Source: Ceratodon purpureus (Eukaryota; Streptophyta; Bryopsida; Pseudoditrichales; Ditrichaceae). Taken from it: a stretch of DNA of 64,000 bases. Positions 36,901 through 41,637 of the stretch are shown here, piece after piece. Numbering within the stretch: position 1 is the stretch's first letter; every line of letters starts with the position of its first letter. The stretch lies in assembly GCA_014871385.1 (NCBI GenBank), contig MU104857.1:1-64000 (forward strand), written 5' to 3'. Position numbers and translations under genes: made by a program. Under the pieces are notes generated by a model. That model was not told the DNA's origin and made no database searches. It was given only the letters and a program-made list of their open reading frames with translations.

Positions 36901-39900
36901 TGGTCTCTGGTCCGGTTCCAAGGGAATGTTTCCGGGATTAACAGTCTCGACTCCATCCAAGTTGGGTAGAGTGTGCAGACTGCTCAAGGTGTCCGGAATA
37001 GGATCCTCCAGCGGGTGTCCTATCTCCTGTTGGGCGGGCCGGATGGCCGACCGTATCGGAGAGGCTGGAGGTGGCACCGGTGCCGGTTCCCGGGTTGGGG
37101 ACGGTGGTCTGGGATCCTCTTGATTTGCCGGTGGCCCTGATGACGGACCGGCCTCTGCGTAACCGAGGATTTCCACCAGGTTCTTCATCATCGTCCATGT
37201 GTCCCTCATCACCTGCGTCCGGTCGTGCATGAACTTTATAATATTCTTCGTAGTCGGATCCGGTTGACGGGTCAGGAAAGCTTGGTAAACGGCGCACTGA
37301 TTGGCCACATCTACCGGAAGAGCTAAAGTGGCCTTGATCTCGGCGACCGACCGGATGGCCTCGACTGCCCGCTCACGGGCGTCATTGAAATCCTTCCGGG
37401 CATCACGCACCTCCTCCTCGAGCTTCCGATTCGTCTCCCGGTACTTCGCCAGCCGGTCCATGTGCTTCTCCTGGAGACCGGCCAAGTCCCGCTGCTTGCG
37501 AAGAATGTTCAGGCAATCCTCCAACCGGTCCGAACCCGTAAGGATCATTACCTCCCTAGCCAACCGGCCCTCCGCCTTCCTAGTCGACTGTAAGAACCGG
37601 GCATATGTCGTTGCCTGCTCCGATAGGTTAACTAAGTCCTGGTACGGATCTCCGGTGTGCTCCGGTGGTCCGGTGGGCTGTTGGATCTCCGTGTTCAGGA
37701 TTCGCTTGGCCGGTGCGGGAGTCCGAGGTGATCCGGATGGCTGTCCTTTCTCCGGGCTAGGACGGGGTCTCTTAGCCGGCGTGGGGGAGACCTCAATAAC
37801 ATCATCCTCGTCGTCCTGGTCGGACACTTCTTCCGGCTCAGCGAACTGCTGATAGCTTAAGAGCATATCGTACTCCCGGACCTCTTCAGCCGTCAACAGT
37901 CCCTTAGTACGGTAGAGGTGGATGAGGAAAGACGGAAGGCAGGTGGCCTGCTTCTTGGTCTTCCGGAGATTGGCCACCTGTCGGTCGACTATCGTCTTCA
38001 TCATGACCCCCCAGTCCACCGTGAATTCACCGATCATGGCCCCAATGAAAACGGACGCCCACTTGTTGGTGATCCGTTTGGGCTTTTCCGGATGGAAGAT
38101 AGGGTTCATAAACCCTACTACTCTCCGGGCCTCCGGATCCGCAATGTCATCCACCACCCATCCTTCTCTCGGGTCTCCGGTCCCCTTGAGATACTGATGT
38201 ACGAAGTCCCGGGGCTCCGGCGTCGAGACCTCGCCGCCGGAGTTCTTGAAACCATACGTCTCCCTCCAGAGTTGTGCCGACCACTTATCCGGCTCTCCCC
38301 GGATGGTTCCTCGATTCTCAGGATCCTTGACGAGGATCTCCTGGGCCGGAAGGGCAAACTTCCAACCCCATGCCTTGTCCAGTAGGACCTCACAACCCAT
38401 AGACTCTAAGGCGGTCCGGAGGAGCTCCTTCTCCTTCTCTCCGGCCGGTATCAACGGCATCACCCGTTGTACCCTGAACGACTGTCCTTCCGCCGCCGGT
38501 TCCTTCCCTTTCCTACCCATTCTGCTAAGTCCTCCTCTCCGTCACTCCGGTAACACCTGCACGCACGATCCTCACCACAATCTCTCGCCTAACGGAAACA
38601 CTTCCGTCTCACCGTCTCTCTCCTACCGTCTAACCCTAACTGCGCCCACCGCCTTAGAGCGCAAGGACCCGTCGTGCCACAAAATGACAAAGAGAAAGGA
38701 AGAGCATGGCGGTTCTTCCTCCTTTTATACCTGCCCTCGCGCCCACCCGTTCGTAGCTCATCATGACGGACGGTCGTAGCCCCTCATCATTGGACGGTCG
38801 CGACCGGCGGCGTTTTAATGGTTGCAGCCATTATCCCCGTGTGCGTTGTACCGTTTGGCGGCTATCCTTAAGTCTGCCGGGTCAGGGCTCTGTCAGATGG
38901 GCTGTACCCGTCTCTCCTCCACCGCAGACGACCGGATCTCACCCGGCTGGCCTTCCGGTCAATTAGTTATTCAGCCGACCGGCTTAACCGGTTGTTTGAC
39001 TTATAGGCTTAGGACTTCCGTATTTCTAACATAAAATTTTTAATTTTTTTATCATTTTCCTACCGGAATTAGTATTCCGGCGTGTCAACCGTGGAAATCA
39101 CTTTCCACACCTTCCATTACACCCCGTGACATCATTGAGCCCTGACGAGAAACCACTCGCCTTGACTGACCCAGCTTGTACCCCTCCCCTAAACCCTCAT
39201 CCAAAACAAGGTTCGCTGATGCTTTCAAGGATGGGGCCCAAGTGCTGAGAGAACCGAGCGAAAGCAATGGCAGCTGTTGGGAGTTTACCATCGTTTCACC
39301 CCGCTCGTAGGCACGATCTTCACCAGGACACGGAAAGGCTCATGTTCGGGGAATGTCAACTTCCACGCTGTGATCGCGCACTTCACATCCAATCCTCCAC
39401 TCTTGCCACGTAAAGACACCTCTGACGTGCCAACGGAAACCCCCTCCGGAATCAATTCTCGGTCCTGAAATTCCAGCGGCAGGACACAGAGCGAGACTGG
39501 ATTACTGTCGTCCCCGTTACAAATAGTGTACTCGTCCACGTCGGTGATCTCGGCTTCGTTCCCCTTCTCACTACGAGAGTCAATATGTCTAAAAAAATCA
39601 ACTGCAAGCTCCGCCGATCTCACATGCTCCCCAGGTACAACCTGCAGGGGCAGACCCGCCAACAACTGGGACCTCCTAGGTGCCTCCTCCACAGAATCCA
39701 TGGCTGTGCGAGACGAGTTTCCGTTCGGGGCGTGGGACTCGACATTGTGGAGCCCAGCAACGCTCGCAGTAGCTCTGTTCCCTACAGCAGTACCATCAGG
39801 TTTCTCCTCCCCGACCGACAGCAAGGGCGGTTTCTCTTCCCCGACTGACACCACAGTCGATTGCAGCCCAGGTGCCTTCAACATCTCTTCAACCATCTCT

Positions 39901-40043
39901 GTATGTGTTCTCTTACCGAAATAGTACCCTCCTTCCCGAAGCTGGATCGGCACTCTACCCGCATCATCAGGAAACTCAACTCTCATGTAATACTCCCCAT
40001 GTTTGCTGCCGGTCATAACAAAACTCCCTGCGACTCGAGCCAT
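18932..40043 (-). CDS. EDM2: EDM2-like PHD-finger / methyltransferase-like chromatin protein
   Basis: Eleven exons join in phase: 40,043-39,289, 23,647-23,513, 23,164-22,696, 22,599-22,238, 22,106-22,023, 21,872-21,633, 21,527-21,287, 20,841-20,749, 20,651-20,610, 20,508-19,286 and 19,163-18,932. They give about 1,291 residues, close to plant EDM2. The start ATG at 40,043 has a strong ACCATGG context. Order: an N-terminal RFTS-like region (NPVSLCVLPLEF, then VKLDEPRSSY), three PHD-type Cys/His fingers, YTSYGRHFTKVEKL, a methyltransferase-like core (IVDFSCGCNTF and GLNPPF), and a Pro-rich tail ending near RYSVDELSVL. Plant EDM2 is nuclear; it affects H3K9me2-marked intronic transposons and the choice of polyadenylation site. 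Intron 1 is 15.6 kb because of a retrotransposon. The only weak border is the donor of exon 2 (GTCTGA). Confidence 0.92.
19286..20508 (-). CDS. EDM2: EDM2-like exon 10: methyltransferase-like core and Pro-rich tail
   Basis: Starts at the SAM-binding-like motif DFSCGCNTF, continues through FERRDWLSV and GLNPPFTYTD (the NPPF motif typical of N6-adenine-type methyltransferase folds, thought degenerate in EDM2) and SFYLPGSV. About 230 residues of basic then Pro-rich low-complexity sequence follow, with a run of 12 Pro and degenerate units of the LRPPRYGHS / LPPRGFGHSHP type. The GCA|GTGAGA donor leaves two bases that exon 11 completes in phase. Confidence 0.88.
20610..20651 (-). CDS. EDM2: EDM2-like 42-bp microexon
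   Basis: CTGTGCAG|GTGGTG to GATACA|GTATGA encodes VVEVLEPHIRDGDT, exactly the linker expected between FTKVEKLKK and IVDFSCG in EDM2. Both borders are phase 0. Confidence 0.9.
21142..21166. repeat. Poly-T tract (25 T) in an EDM2 intron
   Basis: A homopolymer run in intron 7 of the EDM2-like gene (poly-A in the sense strand). No flanking duplication to suggest a retroposed tail. Confidence 0.9.
22238..23164 (-). CDS. EDM2: EDM2-like exons 3-4: three PHD-type zinc fingers
   Basis: Finger 1 is CIFCDDGGYLLCCDGPCMRS-FHPRG. Finger 2 is CYVCEGLGTSD...CDVASCGKFYHPRC. Finger 3 is CTKCGKGEE...CRRCPAAWHVKCLPR. A 96-bp intron (22,600-22,695) divides finger 1 from finger 2. It lacks stops and is a multiple of three, so a single long open frame hides it. 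Removing it joins VDME to NIRRGWFCTNC, as in plant EDM2. Confidence 0.88.
23805..23809. repeat. Target-site duplication CCTTC (left) of element 1
   Basis: CCTTC directly precedes the terminal TG of element 1 and is repeated at 39,110-39,114 directly after its terminal CA. This fixes both ends and shows a simple integrase-mediated insertion. Confidence 0.92.
23810..27325 (-). repeat. Element 1, 3' LTR (3,516 bp)
   Basis: Matches the 5' LTR over its full length. Its promoter would fire toward EDM2 exon 2, which starts only about 160 bp beyond the LTR end. Confidence 0.92.
24868..26736 (-). CDS. Element 1 LTR-encoded protein, 622 aa (3' LTR copy)
   Basis: Same predicted product as the 5' LTR copy. 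A transcript from the 3' LTR could carry this frame and then continue into EDM2 exons. Confidence 0.8.
   Translation of the reverse strand: MGRKGKEPAAEGQSFRVQRVMPLIPAGEKEKELLRTALESMGCEVLLDKAWGWKFALPAQEILVKDPENRGTIRGEPDKWSAQLWRETYGFKNSGGEVSTPEPRDFVHQYLKGTGDPREGWVVDDIADPEARRVVGFMNPIFHPEKPKRITNKWASVFIGAMIGEFTVDWGVMMKTIVDRQVANLRKTKKQATCLPSFLIHLYRTKGLLTAEEVREYDMLLSYQQFAEPEEVSDQDDEDDVIEVSPTPAKRPRPSPEKGQPSGSPRTPAPAKRILNTEIQQPTGPPEHTGDPYQDLVNLSEQATTYARFLQSTRKAEGRLAREVMILTGSDRLEDCLNILRKQRDLAGLQEKHMDRLAKYRETNRKLEEEVRDARKDFNDARERAVEAIRSVAEIKATLALPVDVANQCAVYQAFLTRQPDPTTKNIIKFMHDRTQVMRDTWTMMKNLVEILGYAEAGPSSGPPANQEDPRPPSPTREPAPVPPPASPIRSAIRPAQQEIGHPLEDPIPDTLSSLHTLPNLDGVETVNPGNIPLEPDQRPPPSDFIPVQGSPETLQVDLSAVPVAARSPSPAAQAERSRKSSEPSASAAPEEDPPLKKLKRVQRKERLDGTRHSPRLDKHKE
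27337..31521 (-). CDS. pol: Element 1 pol (protease, RT, RNase H, integrase)
   Basis: About 1,394 residues. An aspartic-protease-like segment (VPVDGGSGVNLLLE) lies near residue 190. Reverse transcriptase has FLDGFSGYNQVSI and the catalytic FIDDF motif. RNase H shows TLDASGWCVGAIL and HTDHDSLKYL. Integrase has the HHCC finger (HDGPAGGHYAS...CDPCQRIG) and catalytic-core segments WGVDFIGPI, VSDRGTHFLN and NPKANGLTERANGI. A GPF module (MGPFRVDKIYSNGSLQL) ends the protein and no chromodomain follows. Expression relative to gag is probably by stop read-through. Confidence 0.92.
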   Translation of the reverse strand: MEPRGETGVGIHQVSSRSSTRKQASEKKKRKSGVRTRSQRKESSRPESSETSGESEKEVPPETVPVEKGVKTLPTMPDIGPEVIAGLPQVQEGRKVTFSEIPEIIQPEVRAKADRYDILQDIQAQPANVTIGQLLHDNPNYQKQVKSGLIRTRKRKIKLPSVAVNFAEMEDFGAPEIAVEIDGCLIQKVPVDGGSGVNLLLESTANDLGYTVFEPTNQTLRMADQSRVVPVGKLSAVPTKISGLTYPLNYLVIRVEEGNPFPLLLGRPWLYLAGVKVNWAKKAFTFGDPAVLLSWKPELHLGETSETDGYTSDWTSSENSDSLQSYHVQEFREVSEEDLGFRNPVPEQKPDGTEVPNRPPEGRKDDDRALGEASVPLTSEWIKGQFADGIIKTGISGSRTSDLPWSALPGSVETDAREPVKNVVAPEDYEAVKTETGRTFYLGKGLTDRERAQYLELLTEYDDVFAWLPSDLVGIPPELGEHHIDLMEGAVPVRQRQYRLNPKYSMMVKEELDKLLEAGFIYPVNNSEWVSPIVVVPKKTGPDGKVKIRVCQDFRKLNAATKKDHFPLPFIDMVLDHVAGQECFSFLDGFSGYNQVSIRKEDQLKTTFTTDWGTYAFNRMPFGLCNAPGTFQRLMMDIFQDFLKHFLEVFIDDFAVFSRWVEHLDYLRKTFQRCRETKLKLHPGKCFFGMLAGLLLGHIVSRKGIAVDVAKVIVMLALLAPTNLRELRGFLGCVGYYRRFIENYARLAMPLTELLKKEEEYLWTEIRQQAFEELKRRLVTAPILAPPDWSKSFHVTLDASGWCVGAILWQLDDEGRERPIYYASRQMNPAEKNYTTTEREALAVIYACKKFRHYLLGYKVIFHTDHDSLKYLVNKPDLSGRLARWILLLQEFNYEVIVKSGKSNLNADYLSRQRGKESKEEISSEFPDEFPEEYPVGTSIQDIPDPRDLPVVEGTSSVYRIQEDEGEDQDLQRIKNYLQTQRYPEGLSREEKSVFQHRVAPYFLVGELLFKLGADEKLRRCLEPIYRRKVIRALHDGPAGGHYASVITVQKIREAGYWWPHLHRDVHQFIKECDPCQRIGAPAVRHHWPLTPIVPLAPFEKWGVDFIGPIQPVGTQRHRYIILATDYATKWVEARATRKNDAETSARFIFERIMMRFGHPLEIVSDRGTHFLNEVVAGLTNQYEVKHRKTTPYNPKANGLTERANGIICKILTKVVTSHKTDWDRKLTSAVYAYNTAHKSTTGRTPYYLVYGQEVLQSIETEVETLRVLAANHGGKTDALDDRLQVIDRMEEDRMEALERTKEVQAKRKEVYDKRITTDKGIEEGGLVLVYDSRYKNFPGKLHTRWMGPFRVDKIYSNGSLQLSDLEGYPMDTRVNGSRVKLYRPDDVREDAHG
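31531..33924 (-). CDS. Element 1 internal duplication (repeated pol start and gag end)
   Basis: This 797-codon frame is not a separate gene. It consists of the first part of pol followed by the last part of gag, because about 2.4 kb across the gag-pol junction is present twice in tandem (roughly 29.9-32.3 and 32.3-34.7 kb). The two copies look identical, so the duplication is as young as the insertion or arose during its reverse transcription. Confidence 0.85.
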   Translation of the reverse strand: MEPRGETGVGIHQVSSRSSTRKQASEKKKRKSGVRTRSQRKESSRPESSETSGESEKEVPPETVPVEKGVKTLPTMPDIGPEVIAGLPQVQEGRKVTFSEIPEIIQPEVRAKADRYDILQDIQAQPANVTIGQLLHDNPNYQKQVKSGLIRTRKRKIKLPSVAVNFAEMEDFGAPEIAVEIDGCLIQKVPVDGGSGVNLLLESTANDLGYTVFEPTNQTLRMADQSRVVPVGKLSAVPTKISGLTYPLNYLVIRVEEGNPFPLLLGRPWLYLAGVKVNWAKKAFTFGDPAVLLSWKPELHLGETSETDGYTSDWTSSENSDSLQSYHVQEFREVSEEDLGFRNPVPEQKPDGTEVPNRPPEGRKDDDRALGEASVPLTSEWIKGQFADGIIKTGISGSRTSDLPWSALPGSVETDAREPVKNVVAPEDYEAVKTETGRTFYLGKGLTDRERAQYLELLTEYDDVFAWLPSDLVGIPPELGEHHIDLMEGAVPVRQRQYRLNPKYSMMVKEELDKLLEAGFIYPVNNVRKVGPVDITSSESSGSSSEDSSETGSSSSEEDRSRRKASGSKGYRKDKERTIVRVKEEYPSEKRMIKDLVNSIEELKVQMAEEKKARKALPTVRNNVWCTNCGKPGHYNRECPHGAPKRVQFVDEEGSVFFAEPAYEEEEVEMLPVYQVNPAYGRGRMMQPVIRPRPGMGYPSGGHPAPPARPPVSVERQFGCCYICGEAGHYANNCPHRGGQGAPLELPCQNCGQYGHKSPQCQQPVRPRAIYKQVEEPPRERTGLNYGHKDGVENPPN
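33934..35499 (-). CDS. gag: Element 1 gag
   Basis: 521 residues from an ATG. The capsid-like core resembles Retrotrans_gag (FRGDGREDVDEWLSEF, GALQWYQEEP, EARTLGKLSKIRM). A Ser/Glu-rich linker and three CCHC zinc knuckles follow (CTNCGKPGHYNREC, CYICGEAGHYANNC, CQNCGQYGHKSPQC). Gag is followed in the same frame by pol after a single UGA. Confidence 0.9.
   Translation of the reverse strand: MNPNSEPEGVRRSSRKKKGDQETEARPFVTTRAESIEDTDQEIAGTSGSGGQGGTVPPGPVTGGPVAGLPMARTFSRLKYRKFRGDGREDVDEWLSEFNATAAANQEDEAIKLRLFQGLLKKGALQWYQEEPDNVRRSWGLLSDAFRRAFREVGGEARTLGKLSKIRMEPEESVRRYGQRVRSLIHKLSPGIANSIQVEWYVAGLPDRMGFQVRQTRPQTLPEAMEAAQNYENSKQSIRQYRKAGKSSRRLRKVRRSRDSSSESSGSSSEDSSETGSSSSEEDRSRRKASGSKGYRKDKERTIVRVKEEYPSEKRMIKDLVNSIEELKVQMAEEKKARKALPTVRNNVWCTNCGKPGHYNRECPHGAPKRVQFVDEEGSVFFAEPAYEEEEVEMLPVYQVNPAYGRGRMMQPVIRPRPGMGYPSGGHPAPPARPPVSVERQFGCCYICGEAGHYANNCPHRGGQGAPLELPCQNCGQYGHKSPQCQQPVRPRAIYKQVEEPPRERTGLNYGHKDGVENPPN
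35567..35584 (-). promoter_or_regulatory. Primer-binding site of element 1 (tRNA-Asp type)
   Basis: TGGCGCCGCTGCCGGGGA on the minus strand, nine bases inside the 5' LTR. It matches the 3' end of plant tRNA-Asp(GTC) with one mismatch, as recalled. This primer is typical of the Athila/Tat side of Ty3/gypsy. Confidence 0.75.
36652..38520 (-). CDS. Element 1 LTR-encoded protein, 622 aa (5' LTR copy)
   Basis: An ATG-initiated frame wholly inside the LTR, in the same sense as gag-pol. The N-terminal third looks globular and has several Trp (KWSAQLWRETYGF, EFTVDWGVMMKTIV, FLIHLYRTKGLLTAEEVREY). Then come an acidic and Pro-rich linker, a long coiled coil (KYRETNRKLEEEVRDARKDF), and a Pro/Ser-rich C-terminus with basic ends (LKKLKRVQRKERL). 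It is not gag or pol, and no zinc knuckle, protease or envelope-like membrane segment is visible. It is homologous to the 731-aa LTR protein of element 2. Function unknown. Confidence 0.8.
   Translation of the reverse strand: MGRKGKEPAAEGQSFRVQRVMPLIPAGEKEKELLRTALESMGCEVLLDKAWGWKFALPAQEILVKDPENRGTIRGEPDKWSAQLWRETYGFKNSGGEVSTPEPRDFVHQYLKGTGDPREGWVVDDIADPEARRVVGFMNPIFHPEKPKRITNKWASVFIGAMIGEFTVDWGVMMKTIVDRQVANLRKTKKQATCLPSFLIHLYRTKGLLTAEEVREYDMLLSYQQFAEPEEVSDQDDEDDVIEVSPTPAKRPRPSPEKGQPSGSPRTPAPAKRILNTEIQQPTGPPEHTGDPYQDLVNLSEQATTYARFLQSTRKAEGRLAREVMILTGSDRLEDCLNILRKQRDLAGLQEKHMDRLAKYRETNRKLEEEVRDARKDFNDARERAVEAIRSVAEIKATLALPVDVANQCAVYQAFLTRQPDPTTKNIIKFMHDRTQVMRDTWTMMKNLVEILGYAEAGPSSGPPANQEDPRPPSPTREPAPVPPPASPIRSAIRPAQQEIGHPLEDPIPDTLSSLHTLPNLDGVETVNPGNIPLEPDQRPPPSDFIPVQGSPETLQVDLSAVPVAARSPSPAAQAERSRKSSEPSASAAPEEDPPLKKLKRVQRKERLDGTRHSPRLDKHKE
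38722..38729 (-). promoter_or_regulatory. TATA box of the element 1 LTR
   Basis: TATAAAAG on the minus strand, about 200 bp upstream of the LTR-encoded ATG. Initiation some 30 bp downstream would place the whole 622-aa frame in the R-U5 part of the genomic RNA, ahead of gag. The same box occurs in the 3' LTR at 26,938-26,945. Confidence 0.7.
39289..40043 (-). CDS. EDM2: EDM2-like exon 1 (start codon and N-terminal region)
   Basis: The exon reads from the ATG at 40,043 to a GATG|GTAAAC donor and leaves two bases (TG), which the G at 23,647 completes to Trp. That gives VKRW-VKLDEPRSSY across the retrotransposon, matching the W-I/V-K-L-x-x-P-R-K/S-S-Y/F stretch of plant EDM2. The last ~80 residues align with the EDM2 N-terminus. 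The first ~165 residues (GEYYMRVEFPDD, YYFGKRTHTEMVEEM) have no counterpart I recall, and include a short duplication (SVGEEKP twice). Confidence 0.88.
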
Positions 40044-40184
40044 GGTCCTCGTCCCGCCAACGAGGAATTCCCCGTTCACTCTATTCCTGGCACATGGTCG
40101 CTACACTCTTGACCCCCTCCGCGACGGAACACAGCAATCCCGAGTCCCTCCCTCACCATCGCCAATATGCTCCCAGTTTCACTC

Positions 40185-40232
40185 TCCCACCCACCCACCC
40201 CCCCCCCCCCCCCTAAAACCCTAAACCCTAAA
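40185..40232. promoter_or_regulatory. Telobox cluster and C-run upstream of EDM2 exon 1
   Basis: A CCCA/poly-C run (to 40,213) is followed by CCCTAAAACCCTAAACCCTA, about 170 bp upstream of the EDM2 ATG. AAACCCTAA teloboxes are known in promoters of plant housekeeping and chromatin genes. The position supports the chosen EDM2 start. Confidence 0.5.
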
Positions 40233-41578
40233 TCCGTGTAGGGAATCGCGTGTACACCATGTAGGGAATCGGGTGAGGAGCACTCATGTACTCTAGTCGG
40301 TGTAGACGTTGATAATGAGGTTGGAGCCGTCGCCCACAATTACTCGTCAATGGATTGTACAGCAGCTTTACACCCACAGTACCCCTCTACAGCTATTTTC
40401 ATTTCTGCTGTCATTCCGTTGTGCGTGCAAGCATGTTCTCAGGCTTCGGGTTTGCAGTGGGGTGCGATCACAGACGGGAGCGGCGATTGCAATTTGTTGA
40501 AAGGGGTGCATTGGCAGGTGAATTGAAGATAGAGGGAGTGCAGCGCAGTGTCTGGATTGAGTGGAAGGGTGAGTATTAATTACATTTAACACTACTGAGC
40601 TTCAAGTACCGGTCCAGCGTCGGCCACATTCTCATGCAAGTTCTGGATCCATTCCGCGCACAACCGAAACACAGTACATGCTTTTTTGGTAGGAACACTC
40701 TTGTCGTTCGTGTGTGAACATCTACTTTATATGTGCATTGTTTATCCATTCGTCTGGTCATTGAAGTTGACAATCCAATGGTAAATTGAGCTGCGATTGG
40801 ATGGCTTTGAATGTCAACTCCAGCAAGGCTCTTTGAGGCAAGATCAATCCCTGGGCCGATCGTGAGGACGGTGGATGGTAGGTGCCCTCGAGAAGCCTTG
40901 CCCCATTGCACTCTGGGCCGGCCAAGTACAGCATTCATACACAGAGGGCATCCATGCCATGATGTGTAGTAGGAGAGACTTTTGTTCCCGTGGCGTTAAC
41001 CGGGCCTCACCGTCGAGGTTGTCAACACATAGGGATGGATGGACCGCATCCCTAAGGTGGTGGATATCAACCAGCGCCATAGTTGGGTAAACCATTACTA
41101 AGAGATGGAAAATCAATGTTCCGTTCGGGGTGTAAGACGGCATTATGCACGCCCGCCATCAGACCTGAGGTATGATACTCCAGTAGGCTTGTCGTTGAAG
41201 TCATGCTACTGCGTTCCCCAGACGAAATCTTTTCACTACGTGCATGTTTCACTGTAAAAAAATCCAGTCTTACAATCCGTAATGGGGTTCGGAAGATGCT
41301 CATTGTAGAAAGGAATATCTCCACTGTAAACGAGAACCAAACTGCCTATTCCCGTGATCCGAGCATCACGTGACGGCCTGGGTAACTCCTACATTTAATC
41401 CGCAGTTGTGCATGCACCACAAAACTTACAACTGATCTGGGGGCTCACACATTTTTTTACAAATTTCCTTACACTAATACACCCACCAGAAACCGCACCA
41501 CCGAGAATGTGACTAGGTGCTCGGAGTTCTGCCATGTTTTAGATGACCTCGTCCGGTTGTTGTCGTCGACAACAGGCC
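40233..41578. other. Intergenic region between EDM2 (5') and POT1 (3')
   Basis: No supported gene. A short minus-strand frame at about 40,592-40,665 (CAEWIQNLHENVADAGPVLE then stop) looks protein-like but has no clear acceptor. The rest should include the EDM2 promoter and the POT1 3' untranslated region. Confidence 0.4.
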
Positions 41579-41637
41579 TCACCCTGCAAACCGAGTACCA
41601 AAAACGCGATACCGCCGTGTCTCTCGTGGACGGGCTT
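41579..41637 (-). CDS. POT1: POT1 3' coding remnant beyond element 2
   Basis: Seventeen codons (RPRETRRYRVFGTRFAG) and a TGA, preceded by the left copy of the target duplication (41,633-41,637). S/T-R-R-Y-R-I/V-F-G-T is the conserved C-terminal motif of plant POT1. Continuity with 55,005 proves that the element sits inside this exon. Confidence 0.9.

Larger units (their letters stand above)
23810..39109 (-). mobile_element. Element 1: Ty3/gypsy LTR retrotransposon, 15.3 kb, in EDM2 intron 1
   Basis: A complete-looking element in minus (EDM2-sense) orientation. It has 3,516-bp LTRs with TG...CA ends, a CCTTC target duplication, a tRNA-Asp-type primer site beside the 5' LTR and a purine tract (AAAAAGGGGTAA) beside the 3' LTR. 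Each LTR encodes a 622-residue protein. Inside are gag and pol with the order protease, reverse transcriptase, RNase H, integrase and a GPF-type end but no chromodomain, which places it among the non-chromodomain gypsy lineages. The internal part carries a tandem duplication of about 2.4 kb across the gag-pol junction. The LTRs are nearly identical (I noticed one base difference), so the insertion is very young. Confidence 0.93.
35594..39109 (-). repeat. Element 1, 5' LTR (3,516 bp)
   Basis: Read on the minus strand it starts TGTGGAAAG and ends GTGCTACA. It holds a TATA box and a complete sense open frame. This is much longer than usual plant gypsy LTRs, which are mostly a few hundred bp to 2 kb. 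Confidence 0.92.
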
